Assembly: GCF_034008635.1 (NCBI RefSeq)
Contig: NZ_CP125378.1
Span: forward strand, 1,106,001 to 1,170,000
Reading direction: 5' to 3'
Origin: Pseudomonas sp. P8_229
GTDB taxonomy: Bacteria; Pseudomonadota; Gammaproteobacteria; Pseudomonadales; Pseudomonadaceae
DNA: 64,000 nucleotides
The position numbers and the translations under genes were made by a program. Shown here piece after piece: positions 55,033 through 64,000 of the stretch; within the stretch, counting starts at the first letter, position 1, and each line of letters opens with the position of its first letter. The notes beneath the pieces are model-generated. The model was not told where the DNA came from, did no database searches, and saw nothing but the letters and a program-made list of their open reading frames with translations.

Positions 55033-55371
55033 ATGATCTCGTCAAGGTTGACTGCCCTCGTTTTCAGCGCCCTGCTCTGCCCAGCGGCTTTTGCCGCCAC
55101 CGCAGCAGGCACCGGCCCGACCGATCCGGTTCCACCGCCACGCGCGCCCGCCATCAATAGTGCTCCCGGCATGAACACCGATGGCTCCGGCGTTCCCTTG
55201 ATCAATCAACCGCCCGCCACGGGCACTGATCCGCGCACCCAAGGCAGTGATCCCGGCCGCCAGGGTGGCATGAACACCCCCGACTCCCCCGCTACACCCG
55301 ATAGCGCCGGCCCTGGCATGGGCTCGAAAACCACCACCGGTGGTTCGGGCTCCGAAGGCACCGGTCAGTAG
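55033..55371 (+). CDS. Secreted Pro/Gly/Thr-rich low-complexity protein
   Basis: A 112-residue protein with a signal peptide (LTALVFSALLCPAAFAATA). The disordered mature part is rich in Pro, Gly, Thr and Ser (PTDPVPPPRAPAINSAPGMN and a GSGSEGTGQ end). No domain is recognised. GAGAAACCCT before ATG 55033 gives a ribosome site. It may be an envelope-associated stress protein, but this is only suggested by the make-up. Confidence 0.7.
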   Translation: MISSRLTALVFSALLCPAAFAATAAGTGPTDPVPPPRAPAINSAPGMNTDGSGVPLINQPPATGTDPRTQGSDPGRQGGMNTPDSPATPDSAGPGMGSKTTTGGSGSEGTGQ

Positions 55372-55415
55372 TTCGCCGACGCGAGCGTCCTATTCACATC
55401 CATGAAGAGGTAACC

Positions 55416-55673
55416 ATGAACGTCGATAAAAACCTGGAAAAAGAAGTCCTCACCCGTCTGCTACACGCCCATCCGAGCGGACTGGGCAAAGAGGTGCTGG
55501 ACAACTATCGCGGTGAGAAAGTCGTGGCCAGCACCCTCGCCGCCCTGCAGGATCGCGGGCTGATCCACCACGGTCATGTGACCTGCAACGAGGCCGGCGA
55601 ACACTCGTTGAACCTGCCGATCAAGCTTAGCGCCGCCGGTGTAGAAGCGGCGCGCAAACTGGATCTGCAGTAA
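55416..55673 (+). CDS. Small hypothetical protein (winged-helix-like pattern)
   Basis: An 85-residue soluble protein, with a pattern of helices and a possible wing (LEKEVLTRLLHAHPSGLGKE, TLAALQDRGLIHHGHV, LSAAGVEAARKL). GAGGT precedes the ATG. It could bind DNA, but no family is recognised. It is the middle of three small same-strand genes. Confidence 0.65.
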   Translation: MNVDKNLEKEVLTRLLHAHPSGLGKEVLDNYRGEKVVASTLAALQDRGLIHHGHVTCNEAGEHSLNLPIKLSAAGVEAARKLDLQ

Positions 55674-55737
55674 CGTCCCGGCCGTTCGCTGCCTGCGCGG
55701 GGAACGGCCACATCTGCCTGCAACAGGAGCAATCCCC

Positions 55738-56118
55738 ATGGCTCGTGGAAGCAAAGACAAATACACCGCCGAGCAGAAGCGCAAGGCGCAGCACATTGAA
55801 GACAGCTACGAGAACAAAGGCCTGTCCAGGGACGCTGCCGAGGCCCGTGCCTGGGCCACGGTGAACAAACAGTCGGGCGGTGGCGAAAAGGCCGGCGGCT
55901 CCGGGCGCAAGAAACCGGCGAGCGCCAAGTCCGAGGATCGCAAGGAATCATCGCGGCGCGCGGTGGCCAGTCGTGAGGGGCATGCGCGTGACAGCAAGGC
56001 TTCGCGGGAAGTGCAGACCGTGGACAGTTTGAGGAAAGAGGCGCGGGCGAAACAGATTCCAGGACGTTCGTCGATGCGTAAGCAGGAGTTGATCGAGGCG
56101 TTGCGCAAGGCTGGCTGA
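55738..56118 (+). CDS. Small basic protein with Rho_N/SAP-like C-terminus
   Basis: A 126-residue basic protein. The N-terminus (KYTAEQKRKAQHIEDSYENK and GLSRDAAEARAWATVNK) resembles small Pseudomonas proteins often labelled plasmid stabilization. The C-terminal 35 residues (VDSLRKEARAKQIPGRSSMR then KQELIEAL) look like a Rho N-terminal/SAP helix-extended-helix nucleic-acid-binding motif. It probably binds nucleic acid, but the role is unknown. CAGGAG precedes the ATG. Confidence 0.75.
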   Translation: MARGSKDKYTAEQKRKAQHIEDSYENKGLSRDAAEARAWATVNKQSGGGEKAGGSGRKKPASAKSEDRKESSRRAVASREGHARDSKASREVQTVDSLRKEARAKQIPGRSSMRKQELIEALRKAG

Positions 56119-56142
56119 TATCTGTATTGGTGCTTATGGCCC

Positions 56143-56220
56143 CTTCGCGAGCAGGCTCGCTTCCACAGGGAGGGTTGTGAACGACGCAAATCCAATGTGG
56201 GAGCGAGCCTGCTCGCGAAA
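56143..56220. repeat. REP pair (inverted)
   Basis: CTTCGCGAGCAGGCTCGC and its inverted mate lie between the Rho_N-like gene and the convergent PfkB gene. Confidence 0.85.
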
Positions 56221-56228
56221 GCGGTAGA

Positions 56229-57158
56229 TCAGGCGCCGCCGGAATCGAGGATAAACGCATCCACCTCTGCCTCCCCCGGCGAAGTCGCCGGCCCCCAGCG
56301 CGTCACCGCGATAGCCGCTGCCGCATTCGCACGCCGCGCCGCTTCATGGGCAGACAAACCCTGCGCCAATCCCGCGACGAATACCCCGGCATGGGCATCA
56401 CCCGCGCCGTTGCTGTCGACTGCTTTCACGGCGAACCCCGGTACATGCCGACGCTCGCCGCGCTGGTGGATCCAGCAACCCTGCGGCCCGTCGCGCACCA
56501 CCATCAGCACGTCATCGGGCAGATGCTCGGCCAGGCGATCCAGGGCATCACTGATGTCCGCAGCTGCGGTGAAGCGCAGCGCCTCGACGCTGTTGCTGGT
56601 CCACACATCGATGCGCGGCAACAGGGCCTGCATCAACACCGAGTCCGGCGACTCGACCAAGGGGCCCGGATCGAACACCACGTTGATCGTATCCGGCAGC
56701 GCCAGCGTCCAGTCCAGCAGCGCCTGCGCCTTGCCGGCGTGGAGCAGGCTGTAGCCGCTGACGTAGACGTAATCGCCAACCTCGGCCGCCACGCTGTTCA
56801 GGTCGTCTTGCGTGACCTCGCCTTCAGCGCCGATGTAGGAAATGAAACTGCGCTCGGCCGACGCATCGGTCAGCGCCACGCATATCCCTGTGTCGCGTTG
56901 CGCAGGCGTTTTGATCCCGATGTGGATGCCCTCTTCATTCATCGCCTGGCGCGCCAGGTCGCCGAAACGCCCACTGCCATGGCGGCCGAGATAAACCACC
57001 GGCAAGCCATTGCGCACGGCAGCGGCCATCACGTTGAAACCACCGCCGGCCTCGAAACCGGCCGACTTCGCCAGCACATCGCCGCCGACTTGCGGCAGCT
57101 GATCCACAGCCATGATCAGGTCGATGATGACCTGGCCGGTGTGCAACATCTTAGGCAT
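56229..57158 (-). CDS. PfkB family carbohydrate kinase (YegV-like)
   Basis: A 309-residue ribokinase-fold enzyme with an N-terminal VGGDVLAKSAGFEAGGGFNV and the C-terminal anion-hole motif DSNGAGDAHAGV. It is the last gene of a unit with an NCS1 permease, an ADP-ribosylglycohydrolase-type enzyme and a GntR regulator, like E. coli yegV beside yegT/yegU/yegW. It may phosphorylate the sugar released from a nucleoside-like compound (inference). The ATG at 57158 overlaps the permease stop by 8 bases, and ATG 57164 is the alternative. Confidence 0.88.
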   Translation of the reverse strand: MPKMLHTGQVIIDLIMAVDQLPQVGGDVLAKSAGFEAGGGFNVMAAAVRNGLPVVYLGRHGSGRFGDLARQAMNEEGIHIGIKTPAQRDTGICVALTDASAERSFISYIGAEGEVTQDDLNSVAAEVGDYVYVSGYSLLHAGKAQALLDWTLALPDTINVVFDPGPLVESPDSVLMQALLPRIDVWTSNSVEALRFTAAADISDALDRLAEHLPDDVLMVVRDGPQGCWIHQRGERRHVPGFAVKAVDSNGAGDAHAGVFVAGLAQGLSAHEAARRANAAAAIAVTRWGPATSPGEAEVDAFILDSGGA

Positions 57159-58617
57159 GAGCATTCTCGACTTGCGCGGCGCGGCGATCTTTCGCCCCGC
57201 CGAGGACCCAGTAAATGCCACCGGCGACCACGAAAGTCACGATCCAGCCCAGACCGTTGTGACCCAGCCAGGAGTCGGACAGGAAACCCTTGAACCAGAC
57301 GTTCTCGGCGGTGGTACCGATGGTGGTGAAACTGAAACCGAGCACGATGGCAATCGCCCACGCGCCGAATGCGCGCCACTCGATGCCGCCGCTGTACCAA
57401 TAGGCGCTGCTCGGACTGACGTCGAGCAGGTCTTTGGAGCTGTAGTAGTGACGGTGAATCAGGTCGACCACGAAGATCCCGACCCACGCGGTAATCGGCA
57501 CCGCCAGCAGCGAAATGAAGGTGATGAACGGGCCGTAAAAGCTGTCGGCGATCAGCATGAAGTAGATCGAACCGGCAAAGATCGCGACGATATCCACCAC
57601 CACCGCATAAACGCGTTTGACCTTCAGGCCCAGGGTCAACGTGGTCAGACCGGCGGAGTACACCGAGAGATTGTTCGACAACAGCAGGCCACCGAATGCG
57701 GTGATCAGGTACGGCACCGCCATCCACGTCGGCAGCATGTCGCGGATCGCCACGATCGGATCCGTCGCCGACGCCAGGTCATTGTTGCCCACCGACAGCA
57801 GGCCGCCGAGGGTGATCAGCAGCACCAGCGGAATCCCCGCGCCGAATGCCGCCGACGCGACCAGACGCACGGCTTTGACGCTGCGATGCTGATAACGCGA
57901 CATGTCGGCACCGGCGTTGGCCCAGCCGATCCCGGTGCCTGCAGCCATGGTGCCAATGCCGATGATCATCGCGCTCATCGGCGCGGGTGTAGCGTTGAAC
58001 ACAGCGCTCCAGTCGATGGTCGCGCAGAGGAAGCCGCCAACCAGAATATTCAGCGCACCGAACACATAGGTCGCCCACTTCTGGATTACTAGCAGGGTCG
58101 CATGGCCAAGGCCGGAAACCGACAGGGTCAGCAAAACGAAAATCGCAATGAAGATCAGCGTCAGCACGGGTGCGCTTTTCGCTTCAACCGGGGAGCCGAA
58201 CAGGATTGAGCAAAGCGACAGCAACACGAATGCCGCCGTGGTGGTGTTGACGGTTTCCCAGCCCAGACGCGACATCAGCGAGACCAGCGTCGGGCCGATG
58301 TTGCCGCGTACGCCGAAGATCGCGCGCGACAAGGTCAGGCTCGGTGCACGGCCACGACGGCCGGCAATCGAGATGATCCCCACCACCGCGAACGAACCGG
58401 CTGCACCGATGATCGCGACGATGATCGCCTGCCAGATCGCCAGCCCGCGAAACGCCACCAGCGTGGCGCCCAGCGGCAGACCGAGAATGGAAATGTTGGC
58501 CGCGAACCAGACCCAGAACAATTGCAGCGGATGGCCGTTGCACTCGGCTTCCGGCACCGGTTCGATACCCCGGGTTTCCAGTTGCCCGGCGCTTTGCCCG
58601 GCGTTTGATGAACTCAT
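57151..58617 (-). CDS. NCS1 family purine/cytosine-type permease
   Basis: A 488-residue twelve-helix permease. It has features of the nucleobase:cation symporter-1 family (FAANISILGLPLGATLVAFR, LTLSRAIFGVRGN, GIGWANAGADMSRY). Its genetic partners are a glycosidase, a kinase and a regulator, so it probably imports a nucleoside or related N-glycoside rather than a simple base (inference). In E. coli yegT is a different transporter family. Confidence 0.87.
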   Translation of the reverse strand: MSSSNAGQSAGQLETRGIEPVPEAECNGHPLQLFWVWFAANISILGLPLGATLVAFRGLAIWQAIIVAIIGAAGSFAVVGIISIAGRRGRAPSLTLSRAIFGVRGNIGPTLVSLMSRLGWETVNTTTAAFVLLSLCSILFGSPVEAKSAPVLTLIFIAIFVLLTLSVSGLGHATLLVIQKWATYVFGALNILVGGFLCATIDWSAVFNATPAPMSAMIIGIGTMAAGTGIGWANAGADMSRYQHRSVKAVRLVASAAFGAGIPLVLLITLGGLLSVGNNDLASATDPIVAIRDMLPTWMAVPYLITAFGGLLLSNNLSVYSAGLTTLTLGLKVKRVYAVVVDIVAIFAGSIYFMLIADSFYGPFITFISLLAVPITAWVGIFVVDLIHRHYYSSKDLLDVSPSSAYWYSGGIEWRAFGAWAIAIVLGFSFTTIGTTAENVWFKGFLSDSWLGHNGLGWIVTFVVAGGIYWVLGGAKDRRAAQVENAHA

Positions 58618-58742
58618 GAACAGTGCTCCTGTTTGCCTTTATTGTGGTTGTGGCAATGATGCAGTACGACAAGACATCCCGGCCTTCCTCGGCCTGTCTG
58701 CGCGATCCATTGCGGGTTGAAAATTCGAAATTTGCGGTGCGG

Positions 58743-58809
58743 CCTTCGCGAGCAGGCTCTCTCCCACAGGTTCCGTGTAATCCCTGTGGGAGAGAGCCTG
58801 CTCGCGAAA
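58743..58809. repeat. REP pair (inverted)
   Basis: CTTCGCGAGCAGGCTCTCTC and its inverted mate lie between the permease and ADP-ribosylglycohydrolase genes, inside the probable operon. Confidence 0.85.
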
Positions 58810-58821
58810 GCGTCAGCCCGA

Positions 58822-59820
58822 TCAGCGCAAAGCCAACAGCCCCTGCACCAACGGCTCAAGCTCCAGATGATTGACCGCTTTCACCGTGGCAATCATCGGC
58901 GCCGGCCAGCTCTCAAGGCCCAGGCAGGCCCCGAGCATGGCGCCAAGTATCGCCGCGATGGTGTCGGTGTCACCGCCCAGGCTGGCGGCCATGCACAACG
59001 CATCGAACGCGCTCATCTCACCCACCGCCACTTGCTGCGCCAGGGCGAACGACACCACCACCGACTCCTGCGATGCCACCGACGTGCCGATCACGTCGTA
59101 CAGCAAGTCCGCCAGCAGCGCCTTGTCACTGTCGACGCTGATGCTGCGCGCCCAACTGATGCGCGAAGCGATACGCCCGCCGGCGACCCAGTGCCCGTGT
59201 GCCTCGGCCTGTTGTGCAATCTGCTGGCCGAGGTTCAACGCCTCGCCCAGGTCCATGCCGTTGATTCCGGCCGAGACCACTGCCGCCACCGCCGCCGCAC
59301 TGGAAATCCCCAGCGTGGTGTTGTGGGTGACCTGACAGGCCTGCACCACGGCCGCGATGAAACGCTGTGGATCAGCCACGTCCGCCGCGATACCCACCGG
59401 GGTGATGCGCATCGCCGCGCCGTTGGTGGTGCCATAGCGCCCGGCCTCCTCTGGCGAGTGGCCGGCGAGGATCATTTCAATGGCGCGTTTGGTCGATGGG
59501 CCGAGCAGGTCCTGCGAACCCTTGGCCTGCATCTCGGCTTCCCACTCGATCAGCCGTTGGGCGAGCACCGCCGGCTCGATCCGGCCCTTGCCTTCGAGCA
59601 GCAATTGGCCGACCAGAATCGCCTGTTCGGTGTCATCGGTGATCGAACCTTTGGGCATGTTGGCGGCGATCGGTTGCAGGGGCCCTGCGTCCTGCAGATC
59701 AGTGATCCGGCCGAAGCGGGTCTTGATCGTTTCGCGGTTCAGCGATTGCGTCGGCATGCCCAGCGCATCACCGAGGGCCAGGCCATAAAACGCACCGAGG
59801 GCACGGTTGAGCGCGGTCAT
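58822..59820 (-). CDS. ADP-ribosylglycohydrolase family protein (YegU-like)
   Basis: A 332-residue enzyme with the two magnesium motifs of the family, GSITDDTEQAIL and GGDTDTIAAILGAMLGA, plus GLALGDALGMPTQ at the N-terminus. Members remove ADP-ribose or split ribosides. With a permease and sugar kinase, cleavage of an imported N-riboside is likely (inference). The ATG at 59820 overlaps the GntR gene stop by 4 bases, and the longer frame is rejected. Confidence 0.88.
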   Translation of the reverse strand: MTALNRALGAFYGLALGDALGMPTQSLNRETIKTRFGRITDLQDAGPLQPIAANMPKGSITDDTEQAILVGQLLLEGKGRIEPAVLAQRLIEWEAEMQAKGSQDLLGPSTKRAIEMILAGHSPEEAGRYGTTNGAAMRITPVGIAADVADPQRFIAAVVQACQVTHNTTLGISSAAAVAAVVSAGINGMDLGEALNLGQQIAQQAEAHGHWVAGGRIASRISWARSISVDSDKALLADLLYDVIGTSVASQESVVVSFALAQQVAVGEMSAFDALCMAASLGGDTDTIAAILGAMLGACLGLESWPAPMIATVKAVNHLELEPLVQGLLALR

Positions 59821-60530
59821 TTCGATTCTCCAAATTGCAGGTGCAGGCGGAAATGCACCGGGTCGAGCAGGCTTTCGACCTGCTCCATGAAACGGTTCCG
59901 CCGGTCGTAAGTGGTGCGCAGGGCCTTGAGGAAAACGGTGCCAACCGGGCGCCCGAGCAGTTCGGCATCTTCGGCATTCAGCGGTTCGGCGCCGATCCAC
60001 TGATCGCCGCGCTCGCCGATGTAGCCGTAGGCGGCCAGGGTGATGGTCAGCGAGTTGTCGATCAGACCGACGCGCGGCAGGCTTTCCAGGCCGCCGGTGG
60101 CCGGCATCAACGAGCGTTCGAGGGACACCAGCGTGCCGTCGTTGGAGCGACGACGGCGGTCGAGGGTGATGAATTGGTCGGTGCCCAAACGCGAGAGCAG
60201 GTCGGGCCGGGTCACGGCTTGCAGACGCAACACTTCGGTGTTGATCAGCGCCCCGCTGTCGGCCAGCGCCTGCGCCCAGCCGCTGCGCTGGTCGAGCACC
60301 ACACCGTCGAACGTGACGATGGAGCCGACGCCGCTTTGCGTGGCGATGTAGTTGCGCCGTTTCAGTTCGGCCAGCGCTTCGCGCAACGTGCCACGGCTGA
60401 CGTTAAATTCCTGAGCCAACTGATGCTCGCCGGGCAACAGAAAGCCGTCCTCCATGAGGCCGCTTTCGATGCGCCGGACGAGCTCGTCGACCACCCGTTG
60501 TTTCTTGTCAAATCGTACCTGTCTAATCAT
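59817..60530 (-). CDS. GntR/HutC family regulator (YegW-like)
   Basis: A 237-residue regulator, with an N-terminal winged helix (LVRRIESGLMEDGFLLPGEH, FNVSRGTLREALAELKRRN) and a UTRA-type effector domain (LERSLMPATGGLESLPRVG, AEDAELLGRPVGTVFL). It heads the unit that continues with the ADP-ribosylglycohydrolase, permease and kinase genes, and probably represses it. The ATG at 60530 lacks a clear ribosome site. A Met nine codons upstream (60557) also lacks one. Confidence 0.85.
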   Translation of the reverse strand: MIRQVRFDKKQRVVDELVRRIESGLMEDGFLLPGEHQLAQEFNVSRGTLREALAELKRRNYIATQSGVGSIVTFDGVVLDQRSGWAQALADSGALINTEVLRLQAVTRPDLLSRLGTDQFITLDRRRRSNDGTLVSLERSLMPATGGLESLPRVGLIDNSLTITLAAYGYIGERGDQWIGAEPLNAEDAELLGRPVGTVFLKALRTTYDRRNRFMEQVESLLDPVHFRLHLQFGESK

Positions 60531-60603
60531 GTACAAAGTGATACCCGAAACGGGCATTGGCGAGCAAGGAAAATTTAGAGGTAGTGACGAAAGGCGGCAG
60601 AAT

Positions 60604-60794
60604 CAAAAGCCCCTCACCCTAGCCCTCTCCCGGAGGGAGAGGGGACTGAATGGGGGATATTTGGGAGATACATCGACCTGAAAGTGCTTTGCCGAATCCA
60701 TAATCGACGAGAACTTTCAGGTCGACGGATCACGCAAGACACCTCGGTCGGCCCCCTCTCCCTCCGGGAGAGGGCTGGGGTGAGGGTAGCTTTT
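60604..60794. repeat. Nested inverted-repeat element (CCCTCTCCC type)
   Basis: The outer arms of about 41 bases, each carrying CCCTCTCCC and CTCCGGGAGAGGG-like sequence, enclose a second pair of perfect 13-base arms (TCGACCTGAAAGT at 60673 and its complement at 60713). It fills most of the gap between the GntR and araH genes. It looks like a MITE-type element. No ORF is supported. Confidence 0.8.
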
Positions 60795-60797
60795 GAC

Positions 60798-61769
60798 TCA
60801 ACGTTGTTTGAGGCGGTCGATGACCACCGCCAACAGCAGAATCGAACCGCGAATCACATACTGGTAAAACGTGTCGATGTTCTTCAGGTTCATCGCATTC
60901 TCGATGATCGCCAGAATCAGCACCCCGGCAATCACGTGCCGGATCATGCCGATCCCGCCACTCAGCGACACCCCGCCCAGCACACACGCCGAGATCACGG
61001 TCAACTCGAAACCCTGGCCGATCATCGGCTGCCCGGAGGTCATGCGCGAGGCAAGGATCACCCCGGCCAGCGCACCGATCACGCCGTGCACAGCGAAGAT
61101 GATGATCTTGGTCCGGTCAACGTTGACCCCGGCGAGCAGCGCTGCTTCCTGGTTGCCGCCGATGGCCATGGTATTGCGCCCGTAGGTGGTGTAGTTCAGC
61201 AGCCAGCCGAAAAACAGGAAGCAGACGATGGTGATCAGGATCGGCACCGGCACACCGAACAACTGACCGTTGCCGAAGACGAAGAACGATTCCTGTGACA
61301 CGCCCACCGCTTTGCCGTTGGCAAAGATATAGGCCAGACCACGGACGATCTGCATCGTCGCCAACGTGGTGATCAGCGCATTGACCCGCAGCTTGGCAAT
61401 CACGATGCCGTTGATCAGCCCGACAATCAGGCCCATCACCAACGCCGCGCTGACGCCGAGGAACACGCTGTTGGTGTCGCGCATCACCACCGCCGCGACC
61501 ACCCCGGCGCAGGCGATCACCGAGCCCACCGACAAGTCGAAATGCCCCGACGCCAGGCAGTACAGCATGGTGCACGCGGCGATGCCGGTGGTGGAAATCG
61601 CCAGGCCCAGCCCGCGCATGTTCAGTGGCGAAAGGAAGTTGTCGATCAGCAAGGTGCAGGCGACGAAGATGCCGATGGCCGCCAGCAGCATGACCCAGTC
61701 GTCGAGGAAGCGCCGCAGGTCCAGCGGTTTGCGGGGAGTCGGCAGCGCCTTGTTTTGGATGGTCATCAT
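60798..61769 (-). CDS. araH: L-arabinose ABC transporter permease
   Basis: A 323-residue membrane protein of the BPD_transp_2 family (many helices). It closely resembles E. coli AraH in passages such as GLGLAISTTGIAACTMLYCL, NALITTLATMQIVRGLAYI and TKIIIFAVHGV. It is the channel of the arabinose importer with AraF and AraG. The ATG at 61769 has GAGAGG just upstream, and a GTG at 61775 is an alternative. Confidence 0.9.
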   Translation of the reverse strand: MMTIQNKALPTPRKPLDLRRFLDDWVMLLAAIGIFVACTLLIDNFLSPLNMRGLGLAISTTGIAACTMLYCLASGHFDLSVGSVIACAGVVAAVVMRDTNSVFLGVSAALVMGLIVGLINGIVIAKLRVNALITTLATMQIVRGLAYIFANGKAVGVSQESFFVFGNGQLFGVPVPILITIVCFLFFGWLLNYTTYGRNTMAIGGNQEAALLAGVNVDRTKIIIFAVHGVIGALAGVILASRMTSGQPMIGQGFELTVISACVLGGVSLSGGIGMIRHVIAGVLILAIIENAMNLKNIDTFYQYVIRGSILLLAVVIDRLKQR

Positions 61770-61778
61770 GTTCACCTC

Positions 61779-63332
<1,554 letters not shown>

Positions 63333-63356
63333 CTCTTCACACCGATCGAGCAGCCA

Positions 63357-64000
63357 TCAATTCCACAGGCCGATTTTTTCCAGCTCTTGCTTGAAGTTCT
63401 CTCGGGTGATCAGGGTGACGTCGTCCATCGCCGTGTACTTCGGCGGCTCTTTGCCGGTGGTGACCCACTCGTACATCATCTCGGCCGTCTTGTAGCCTTC
63501 GATGTGCGGGCTCGGCAGCATCGAACCGAAGAAACCGCTGTTGGGCTTTTTCAGCTCGCCGATGGCGTCGGTGCCGTTGATGCCAATACCGATCACATTG
63601 GCCGCGGCGAACCCGGCGGCTTCAGTGGCGCGCACGCCGCCGAGCACCGTGTTGTCGTTCATGCCGCCGATGATCAGGTTCTTCGCCGCACTGGGCAGCT
63701 TGACCAGCGCCGAGTTGGTGGCGTCCATGCTGCCCGGCACGTCGAGGGTCTTGAGTGCCGCGAACAGGATGTGATCCTTCGGCAGGCCGGCGTCTTCCAG
63801 GGATTTGACCGAGCCGTCGGTGCGTTTCTTGCCGGTGTCGAGTTCGTTGTAGGTATTGACCACCGCGTAGGTGTCTTTCCAGTCCCAGTTGCGTTTCTTC
63901 GCTTCGGCGACCATCGCGTTGCCCTGCTTCTGGCCGACCTCGAACGCGGCCATGCCGAGGTATGGCACGTCTTCCATGAACTTGCCGTTGGCGTCGACGA
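63357..64000 (-). CDS. araF: L-arabinose-binding periplasmic protein, 3' part
   Basis: The C-terminal 206 or more residues of a periplasmic binding protein, open at the right edge, so the start and signal peptide lie outside. The sequence closely resembles E. coli AraF: NTYNELDTGKKRTDGSVKSL, GGMNDNTVLGGVRATEAAGF, IGIGINGTDAIGELKK, PPKYTAMDDVTLITRENF. It is the substrate receptor of the AraFGH importer and the first gene of the unit. Confidence 0.9.
   Translation of the reverse strand, partial: VDANGKFMEDVPYLGMAAFEVGQKQGNAMVAEAKKRNWDWKDTYAVVNTYNELDTGKKRTDGSVKSLEDAGLPKDHILFAALKTLDVPGSMDATNSALVKLPSAAKNLIIGGMNDNTVLGGVRATEAAGFAAANVIGIGINGTDAIGELKKPNSGFFGSMLPSPHIEGYKTAEMMYEWVTTGKEPPKYTAMDDVTLITRENFKQELEKIGLWN

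Overview
The window reads as chromosomal DNA of a fluorescent Pseudomonas, most likely of the P. fluorescens group. The evidence is high-GC coding DNA, Pseudomonas-type REP pairs between many genes, a complete N-acetylglutaminylglutamine (NAGGN) osmolyte operon, a CsrA/Rsm paralogue, the etfBA/etfD divergon, and araFGH and dgo sugar operons. No rRNA, tRNA, CRISPR array, phage or insertion sequence was recognised. All species-level statements are inference.

Layout. 1-4045: two c-di-GMP enzymes flank a TenA/PqqC-like protein. 4223-8860: a very large toxin-like protein with a C-terminal deaminase signature. 8862-13233: ABC exporter, DsbA-family protein, tRNA hydroxylase TrhO, BolA and a DUF2059 protein, all on the minus strand. 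13427-21553: fumC, an EamA transporter, thiolase, polyphosphate:AMP phosphotransferase and mnmC. 21704-26554: the NAGGN operon. 26730-36703: small conserved proteins (YheU, CsrA, YnfA, DUF3309), an SDR, an LtaS-like sulfatase, START-domain and cysteine-cluster proteins, a MocR-type regulator, and an OmpA/DUF4398 lipoprotein pair beside a solute-binding protein. 36783-40652: etfBA and etfD, with a regulatory region between them. 40838-48186: an AraC regulator with a divergent alcohol dehydrogenase, then a D-galactonate operon (dgoK-dgoA-dgoD-transporter-IclR). 48264-52141: a six-gene type VI secretion effector cassette. 52301-56118: GNAT, HD hydrolase, MFS and three small stress-type proteins. 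56229-60530: a nucleoside/sugar cluster resembling E. coli yegTUVW. 60798-64000: araH, araG and the 3' part of araF.

The most interesting region is the cassette at 48264-52141. In transcription order it holds an uncharacterised 220-residue protein, a PAAR spike, a small lipase-like alpha/beta hydrolase with a GHSLGG elbow, and three tandem paralogous lipoproteins that are good candidates for periplasmic immunity proteins. Genes overlap by 4 bases or are 6 bases apart. The last lipoprotein carries a C-terminal module that clearly resembles the C-terminal extension of the PAAR protein, an arrangement I do not recognise from described systems. Other points are the orphan deaminase toxin at 4223-8860 with no immunity gene beside it, candidate PsrA- and LiuR-type operators in the etf intergenic region, the yeg-like cluster that uses an NCS1 permease, and several families of palindromic intergenic elements.
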